This document shows positions 57,601 through 64,000 of a stretch of DNA of 64,000 bases, in pieces (positions within the stretch are counted from its first letter, which is position 1; each line of letters starts with the position of its first letter). The DNA lies in the NCBI RefSeq assembly GCF_051401765.1, contig NW_027480432.1:12914501-12978500 (forward strand), given 5' to 3'. The notes below the pieces were generated by a model. The model ran no database searches, was not told where the DNA came from, and saw only the letters and a program-made list of their open reading frames with translations. The DNA comes from Calliopsis andreniformis (Eukaryota > Arthropoda > Insecta > Hymenoptera > Andrenidae). The position numbers and the translations under genes are program-made.

Positions 57601-57706
57601 TAAAACAAGTTTATGTACAAGCTGATACAATCGAGAAAGAGCGATTCTACATGCAATAATAAACTAAAAATAAAGAATATAAATTGTTTATAATATTTAT
57701 ATGTTC

Positions 57707-57739
57707 TTAGATCTGGGTTAGGTCTGGGTTAGGTCTGGA
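57707..57739 (+). repeat. Telomere-like 11-bp repeat, three units
   Basis: TTAGATCTGGG, TTAGGTCTGGG and TTAGGTCTGGA lie head to tail. The insect telomere unit is TTAGG, and 11-bp variants including TTAGGTCTGGG have, from memory, been reported in Hymenoptera. Confidence 0.6.
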
Positions 57740-57889
57740 TATATACAAAATAAAAGGAGACATTGCTAAAAATACATTAATTTAATATGTTTACTTTTTA
57801 ATTATAATAATTTATAATTAAATTTTCCCCCCCGTTCCCGCCTCTTCCCCCCAGGCCAGGATCGCAGTTGCTGCCGCGACCCCGACTGC

Positions 57890-58175
57890 GGCTTCTCCCA
57901 TACTTCCACTTGCGGATTTTCTTTTTAAAGTCCCAAAATTATAATATGAAAAATAGACACATGTTATTCACGAAATTTACTTCGTTCTTGAACAAAAAAT
58001 GAATAGATAAATTACTGAGCGCTTTAGCATAAGATCGCCTATGATGTACGTACGTTTTGTCGTCATGCCTCCTCTAAAGCTGGCGCCGGTGTCGGTGAAT
58101 AACATGTGTCTATTTTTCATATTACAGTTCTGGGATTTTAAAAAGAAAGTCCGTAAATGGAAGTACGGGAGAAGA
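57890..58175. repeat. Foldback with ~80-bp arms
   Basis: CATATTACAGTTCTGGGATT and neighbouring ATAACATGTGTCTATTTTTC at 58095-58170 are the inverted copy of about 57900-57975. The left side is GC-rich (57830-57895) before it. Confidence 0.65.
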
Positions 58176-58329
58176 CTGGGAACCTTGTCTGTTCGTTGCA
58201 ATCCATAAGCGAACTCAAAACACTTACTATGAAATAGAAAGGGTTAATATGTCCACCTTCGTGTAAATTGTTTGTTCACTTTACACATCCATGCATCATA
58301 CGAGGATATCGTTGAATAACACTAAACCT

Positions 58330-59027
58330 GCCTACATTTTACAATAACTTTGAAATATGTTGTTGGAGACACAATGTCGAGTAACTTTTTCCTGTACGTG
58401 TTACCACCGCTCAGCTTTAGTTTCCGAAATATGTGCAACGAATCTTACTTACAAATGAAAGTAACGTTTGTTGCTAATTCTTGAGAAGCTAAGGTCGTGC
58501 GACGGTTACATGTATACGAAAGATATTTAGAATATTGAGTTGAGTTTTACAACATATTCCAATTTCACACGATTCGGTGAAATAGCTCATTTTTCGCATA
58601 ATTAGTGATAAGTATGATTGACAAACCCTTTATATACATTCACCCGACAAAAATGATAGCAAATGCAACATAATTTGGATCATTTTCAATCATTCGTACC
58701 ATACCGTCTGCATCGTACATTTTATGAAAAACAAGGTTAAGTCGAGCCGTACCGTGAAATTTCGCGCAGCTCAATTCTTCTACCAAAACCTAACGACTGA
58801 TTATTTCTTCGATCCTGCCAGAGACAAATCATACGTATTTACGAACACTACAGTCCCTTGCCCAATTAAAATACTTCAATGATTAGTTCTTCAACTGATT
58901 GTTCTTCATGAGTAGAGGACGCTAAAAACACCTTCGAATTTTTAAGTCCGTGTTACAGTTTGACTGTGGATACGAAACCCTATAAGATGTAAAATCTATG
59001 CGTATACTCAGTCAATGATAAAATCTA
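58330..59027 (-). repeat. Interspersed repeat C, copy 2
   Basis: Inverted copy of 43960-44650, well conserved over about 690 bp. Followed directly by a piece of the foldback family of 10.5-11.7 kb. Confidence 0.75.
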
Positions 59028-59029
59028 AA

Positions 59030-59200
59030 TTGAAATAGAATGTCGCTATGTCAGTTTATACGTCTAATAAGCGGTCCCGCCAACCGTAGTTTTAGACACT
59101 GGTGGCGCCTGAGTGAGATTTCCAGAACTGTATTTCTAGTAAGCCGACATAAGTTCATTTGAAATTCCCTGCATCTTCTAGATCTAGTTCTAACAAAATC
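59030..59200. repeat. Partial copy of the 10.5-11.7 kb foldback
   Basis: GAATGTCGCTATGTCAGTTTAT, then ATAAGCGGTCCCGCC, GGTGGCGCCTGA and GAAATTCCCTGCATC follow in the same order as the right arm at 11440-11590. Confidence 0.65.
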
Positions 59201-60438
59201 AATGTGACACACATAGGTGTGTACCACAGTTTATATGTGAATAATACACCACACTGCTAGCCTCTGTCTGTGAGGCGTTCCAACTTTTATGTACAGATTT
59301 GGTGTATAAATTAAAGCGCAAAAGAACCGTTAAAATTTGAACATCTATTCAAGTACGTATTTATTTAAAACTTAATTTTTTATAACGTGATAAAATATTG
59401 GATGAAAATAATACTTATTAATATCATTTTTTATTGTAAAAGAAATAAATTGGTTTTTATTGGAATGTAAATAACAATATATGTATGTACAATACAATAA
59501 AAATAATACAATGCTTTACAATCCATACAAATTATAAAATTAATTCAGTATTCAGATCACTGGTTTCCTTGTGATGTTGAAGCATGCCGACCTGCTGTAA
59601 TCATAGACTTGTATGTAATACACTAAACTTCGAACTCCCTATGTATAGATGCAGACGAACGTACCTAAAAAGTATCTACTAATTTGGCACATGCGCGGCA
59701 AAAGTGTGCAAGTATATAAGTACTAATACATACATAGAGCAGGTATAGAGATACGTATACATGTATACGTGCATAATGTGGGTTGCATACTTTTCTGCGT
59801 GGTGTTCATTTTGATTTAAATCTAGGTTTTGAGATTCCATTCATTTGTCCTCTTAGAGGGGACAACCGAATAAAGGGGTTAATAGTGTATCTTTAGATAA
59901 ATTTTCTGAAGGGATTGTATCTGACTTTAAGTTGTTCACTTTCGCTCTTGGAATATTGTAAGAATTGGTAGATTTAAAATGTTTGACACAAATTATACTC
60001 CGTGCATTTAGTAGCCAGTCTTTTCTGTTCACTATTGCGGTCTATGCTGACAACAATTGTGGTTCATTTAACGGAAATCTAAAAGTTTTCTTATGTAACA
60101 AATTAAGTTTCAAATAAAGTTTAACATGAAACATGTTTTGTACAATTTCAAAATAATATAATACTCACCGGAAGAAACTAATTCCGGAACCTTTAATTTT
60201 TATGCTGCATTTGGTACGCATAATTACACAAATAACTTTTACTATACGCTGACGAAGGCAAACGTTGATCGACGCTTCAATCTGTTTCAGTGCTTTCTAG
60301 ATCAAAATGAACGTCACTTAGAAAAGCATGCAACATATATTATGTACGTATATGTATATACGTACCTATATATTTGCCGTATGTCTGTACAAATATTTAC
60401 ATACTTGCATCTTTTCATCGCGCATGCACCAGTTTTAT
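59201..60438. other. No gene recognised
   Basis: AT-rich; some ATACGTATACATGTATACG-type palindromic simple sequence at about 59750-59770. Confidence 0.4.
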
Positions 60439-60850
60439 ACAGGGTGTCCCAAAAATGTTGGAGTTCCTTAAAAGGGGTGATTCGGGGGTTGATTTGAAAC
60501 AACTTTTTCCTTAGCGAAAATGTTCTTCGAGGCTTCGTTAACGAGATATTAATAGAAAGCCCTGACCAATCAGAGCGCGAGTATGCCGGTGGAGCGCCCG
60601 CGGTAGAGTAGGCTACGCGCTATGCGGCCGCGCTCGTACGCGAACAAGCGAATCAGCACCAGTGGTGGGAAATCGCGAACTTCGGAGTCGATTGTCTCGA
60701 AAACGGTGCGAAATATCGAAAAATGTATCTCTTGCTTTTTTACTTGTTATGGGCAAAGGAGTCGAAAAGGAAGAGTAGCACTTTTCGATATCTCGCTCCG
60801 TTGGAGAGATATCGTCGACAAGAAGTTATAGCCTGCGTTAAATTTAAAAA
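60439..60850. mobile_element. Mariner-like MITE, left end only
   Basis: CAGGGTGTCCCAAAAATGTTG at 60439 is a typical CAGGGTG left end. The interior near 60560-60640 is GC-rich. No matching right end was found, so it is probably truncated. Confidence 0.4.
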
Positions 60851-60989
60851 ATACTGATTACCGACAAATTGAATAAAACTCACCCTTTCGGTAATTCCTT
60901 TCCTTCCTTTTTAGAAACCTGTGCTGCTAGGTCACTGTGTCGAGCCGGAACATCTGCGGACGAAATGGTTGTATGGTAGTTCAGCGCCC

Positions 60990-61262
60990 TGTGCACAGCT
61001 GATATACTTTCTGGATATACTCATCTGCAGCTATACATGGAGAGTTCATAGTCTAGTGTATTATATAGAAGTCTGTGGTATATACTCATATATTTCCGTG
61101 TCTTTCCGGATCCGTGTACTCGTTAGTGTTCAAGAAAGCACTATGCATATTCAATCAGGGTTATATCAATTTTACGTGTACATGTGTATTTTCAATACAC
61201 GTGAAATGAAGATCTCTAGGTTAAACCTATTAGTTGAATTGAATCAGAAAAAAGGGATCAGT
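60990..61262. repeat. Repeat fragment shared with 7.0 and 17.1 kb
   Basis: TTTTCAATACACGTGAAATGAAGATCTCTA parallels 7050-7082, and the following AGGTTAAACCTATTAGTT (61218-61235) is identical to 17112-17129. Confidence 0.55.
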
Positions 61263-61762
61263 TAAATTGCCTGTACATATAGAAATCGAAGAAGTAAAAT
61301 ATATGGAATGAGAATGAGGCTTCATGCAGATAATCGACTTTTTGACGCAGGGCCGCATGTCTTTCCTTGTTTTCTCAGTTGAAAATAACGAAGACAGCTG
61401 TATATTTGAGAGTTCAGAAAATTTCAGTACTCCTGCTCTGTTAACAATAGCAACTCGCTGTCTGATCTCCCAAGAGAAGAATCGTACAGCAAAAAGACGG
61501 TGGTTTACAATTTGCACATGAAAACTATAGATCACACTTCTTTTGGTTCTAATGATATTGGTCTTCTAAATACTCAAAAAACTGTAACTAAATGACCAAA
61601 AAAGTTTCCAACAAAATTTTATCCACTACTATCCATTTATTCTCTATAATGGATAAAGAAGACAATTAATGTACCATAAGAGGGTTTAGGAGCGGCAGCA
61701 TCCGATGTTTTTTCGAGGAGCCAATCGTGATCACGTTCGGCTCGTTTCTTCGGTGATTCCAG

Positions 61763-61943
61763 CGCCGACGGCAACTACGAGGTGACGCTGATGACCAAGG
61801 CCACGGTCTACTATTCGGGATTGGTCGTCTGGCAACCACCGGCCGTATATAAATCCTCCTGCTCCATCGACGTTGAGTTCTTTCCGTACGACGTACAGAC
61901 CTGTGTTTTGAAGTTAGGCTCCTGGACCTATGACGGTTTTAAG
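61763..61943 (+). CDS. nAChRalpha4: Nicotinic acetylcholine receptor alpha exon (alternative B)
   Basis: 181-bp exon between TGATTCCAG (ends 61762, with a better pyrimidine tract than exon A) and the donor GTGCCA (61944). Layout and phase equal exon A: one base plus 60 codons. The peptide starts [12 protein letters not shown] and has the Cys-loop C-x13-C with FPYDVQTC, then LGSWTYDG. It differs from exon A at 13 of 60 residues, including changes inside the Cys-loop (FPFDEQ to FPYDVQ) and just before it. Skipping both or including both would shift the frame (181 and 362 are not multiples of three), so one must be chosen. The donor lacks the usual GTRAGT form. Flanking exons of the receptor are not in the window. 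Confidence 0.85.
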
Positions 61944-62870
61944 GTGCCACGCAACAGCCACGAGCACGATCGCCAGATTCAACCTTTTTGCTCGTCGTGT
62001 ACAGGGTGGACAATGTACAACTGAGTGACTTTTAGATCAAACAAAAAACAACAGTTTGAAAGCGAAAATTCTCATTTTTACCACAATTCATTTGTTAATA
62101 TTATGGAGTTATCTATGGAAATAAAATATCAGAAAAATGTCCATCAAAAATTTGAGAAAATTCTCTCAATTGTAATGCGTTTTTGATAGATTTTATAGAT
62201 TTCGAAAGATACGATCGTTATACCTTCTCAATTAGCATTTTCTAGCTGTGTATTTGTGTTTATTGGTATAAGATAAACCCATAAAACACTAGGTGAGATC
62301 GCTAAAAGGGAAGATAAGCGGTTACCTTACTGTGACACTCTTAAAAACAGTGGAAATTTTGGGAATTAATTCTTAGAAAACTTTAAACGGGATTTTGTCT
62401 ATTTCCGAATATCCACTGATATTCATACATCCTACTAAGTATAAATTCAAAATTGTAGAAACAATATTTTTTTTTCCATCAATTAAACACAACAAGAGTA
62501 ACGCTCCATACTTCATAAACAATTGCTAAAATAAAAGTTCTAACAGACGAGGCATTGGTTTAACATGGCAGGAGGTTCGAATCAGTTATATATTGTCCAT
62601 CTGATAATCGGTCTCCCAGTTTTCAGTTTTGGTTACAGTTTCGTTTTTTGTGTTCTATCAGAGAATGCTACCTTGATACTCATTACCGTTTCTGCGATGC
62701 GCTGCTCTTGGACGTTATACATCATACTTATATATTATCTATATATATAATACATTTTTAATATGTATATATTGAGTCTCCTAACGCGACTTTAGATAAT
62801 TAGTAAATTCTTTGCTGTATGGAAAAATTTTTCAAATAAAATTTGTGTGGACTCTGAGGGAGTACTTTGT
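61944..62870. other. Intronic stretch, no gene
   Basis: No supportable frame. The string AGGTTCGAATCAG at about 62572 resembles a polymerase III B-box but lacks support. Confidence 0.4.
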
Positions 62871-62879
62871 TTATTCATC

Positions 62880-63420
62880 GAGATGTGAGGATTTTCAGTT
62901 TTTAAATACATTGAGCTGATATTCGTTTACGAAGTGGAATAACTCGACACCAGAAAATCGCAGACCAATTTTGATAAGGTTTTTGTAATGACGAGACTCC
63001 GACCTTCAAATATCAGGTAAAATACGAGTTACAAACCTCTATAAAAAAGTCTCTACATTAAGAAGTAAATCAAAAGTGAAGACAATTTCACTCTGACAAA
63101 TTGTCAAAATCTACACGTTTTCAATTTCTTTACAAATTTGTTTTTACGATTGAGATTACCACATATTTGAAGATTCAAATTTTGCCTTTAGAAAAGCCTA
63201 TAAAAATTGATATGCCATTTTTTATTATCGAGTTATTCCTTTTCAAATGAAGTGTTTATTTTACTTGGTTCAAAATGGAATAACTCGGCAAGAAAAAGTT
63301 GCAGACCAATTTTTAGCAAGGCTTTTTTAAAGATGAGACTTGAATTTTTAAATACTTGGCGATTTCGGTGACGGAAAAAAGTTTACAAGTATATTAATAA
63401 TTTTAAACCCAATATGTAAG
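62880..63420. repeat. Direct and inverted copies of an ~90-bp segment
   Basis: GGAATAACTCG followed by a GCAGACCAATTTT-type segment occurs at about 62937 and 63281 in direct orientation. A diverged inverted copy (CGAGTTATTCC) ends at about 63238. Origin unknown. Confidence 0.6.
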
Positions 63421-63454
63421 GTGGAACAATTATACGATTCAATATTTTAAGGGG

Positions 63455-64000
63455 TGGTAGAATAACCCATTTTGATCAGAAAATATCCTACGACATAGTG
63501 TCTAATTTATTTTCGTTTTGCAGTAATAATGCTTTAAAGATAATGTCTATTGTCTATACGGTAAACGAATTGATGGAGGATTTTCAAATTTTGCAAATAC
63601 ATTGGAGAGGAGCAATAGAAGAAAAAAGCCTTAATATATTTTGTTGTATCGCTTACGACTTAATTTTTATACAGTTTTAAATATCGGAAATGCTTGCAGA
63701 AAAGAACGTACATAATACACAGCCAGATGAAGCGTAGAGCAAAAGACTATCAGCAGTCAGCTATTCAAAATGACCCAGTAACTAAGAAAACAGGGATAGC
63801 CTACAGCAGGAATCCCATTTAACTTGTCTATTAGGGTCTTAACACGTGATAAAGATCTTCTGAAACAAACATAATTTTCTGAAGCGATTGAATAATCTTT
63901 TCAAGAGTCTATTCTCTGTTTTAAAACAGGATACTAGCTTCAAGGCATTATTACTGCAAAACGAAAACAGATTAAACAGTATGTTATAGGACACTTTGTG
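63455..64000. mobile_element. MITE family A, copy 3 (runs off the window)
   Basis: Shares CTACGACATAGTGTCTAAT, TTTGTTGTATCGCTTACGACTTA and the inverted GGCATTATTACTGCAAAACGA block with the copies at 7.2 and 21.8 kb. An extra segment of about 150 bp lies in the middle. The right end is beyond position 64000. Confidence 0.55.

Noticed and set aside
62560..62600. tRNA or SINE B-box (AGGTTCGAATCAG)
   Set aside because: No matching A-box at the right distance, no cloverleaf and no second copy seen.

Overview
The window reads as nuclear DNA of an insect, most likely a hymenopteran. It is AT-rich and gene-poor. The only host coding sequence I can support is two short exons of a nicotinic acetylcholine receptor alpha subunit, and everything else recognisable is transposon-derived. 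Mariner-type elements with CAGGGTG ends, long foldback elements, a copia element primed by initiator-tRNA-Met and a short stretch of an 11-bp TTAGGTCTGGG telomere-like repeat all fit Hymenoptera. That placement is inference.

The two receptor exons (15813-15993 and 61763-61943, both +) are each exactly 181 bp, share the same phase and encode alternative versions of the same Cys-loop segment (47 of 60 residues identical). This is what a mutually exclusive exon pair looks like, and it matches what is known for exon 4 of insect alpha4. On this reading nearly the whole window is intron: about 45.8 kb separates the two alternatives.

Layout: 1-7 kb holds foldback elements, one carrying a broken ubiquitin-specific-protease-like fragment. 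From 7 to 15 kb there are MITEs and two long foldbacks (10.5-11.7, 14.1-15.0). The first receptor exon at 15.8 kb is followed by a 92-95 bp tandem array. From 17.8 to 27.7 kb lie MITEs, a complete 822-bp hAT derivative with a perfect 8-bp target duplication, a Tc1-type remnant and a mariner pseudogene. A solo-LTR candidate sits at 28.0-28.8 kb and a decayed Gypsy-class element with a SAP-motif Gag at 29.5-35.1 kb (- strand). From 35.1 to 41 kb come a foldback with tandem hairpin-like units, simple repeats and possible tRNA-derived SINEs. At 41.95-43.80 kb an inverted-repeat-bounded element contains a TATA box and an array of ten hairpins. A second decayed Gypsy-class element lies at about 45.9-51.3 kb (-), and a nearly complete, frameshifted copia element at 52.0-56.7 kb (-). 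From 56.7 to 61.3 kb there are foldbacks, the telomere-like repeat and a 700-bp interspersed repeat. The second receptor exon is at 61.8 kb, with foldback and MITE copies after it.

The most striking unexplained structure is the ten-hairpin array (42951-43429). Each unit has a 4-bp outer stem that differs between units yet stays complementary, a nearly constant asymmetric internal loop, and an inner stem that also changes on both sides together. Such paired changes suggest selection on RNA (or single-strand DNA) structure rather than a simple sequence repeat. No tRNA, rRNA or CRISPR was found, and no intact transposase or polymerase gene survives.
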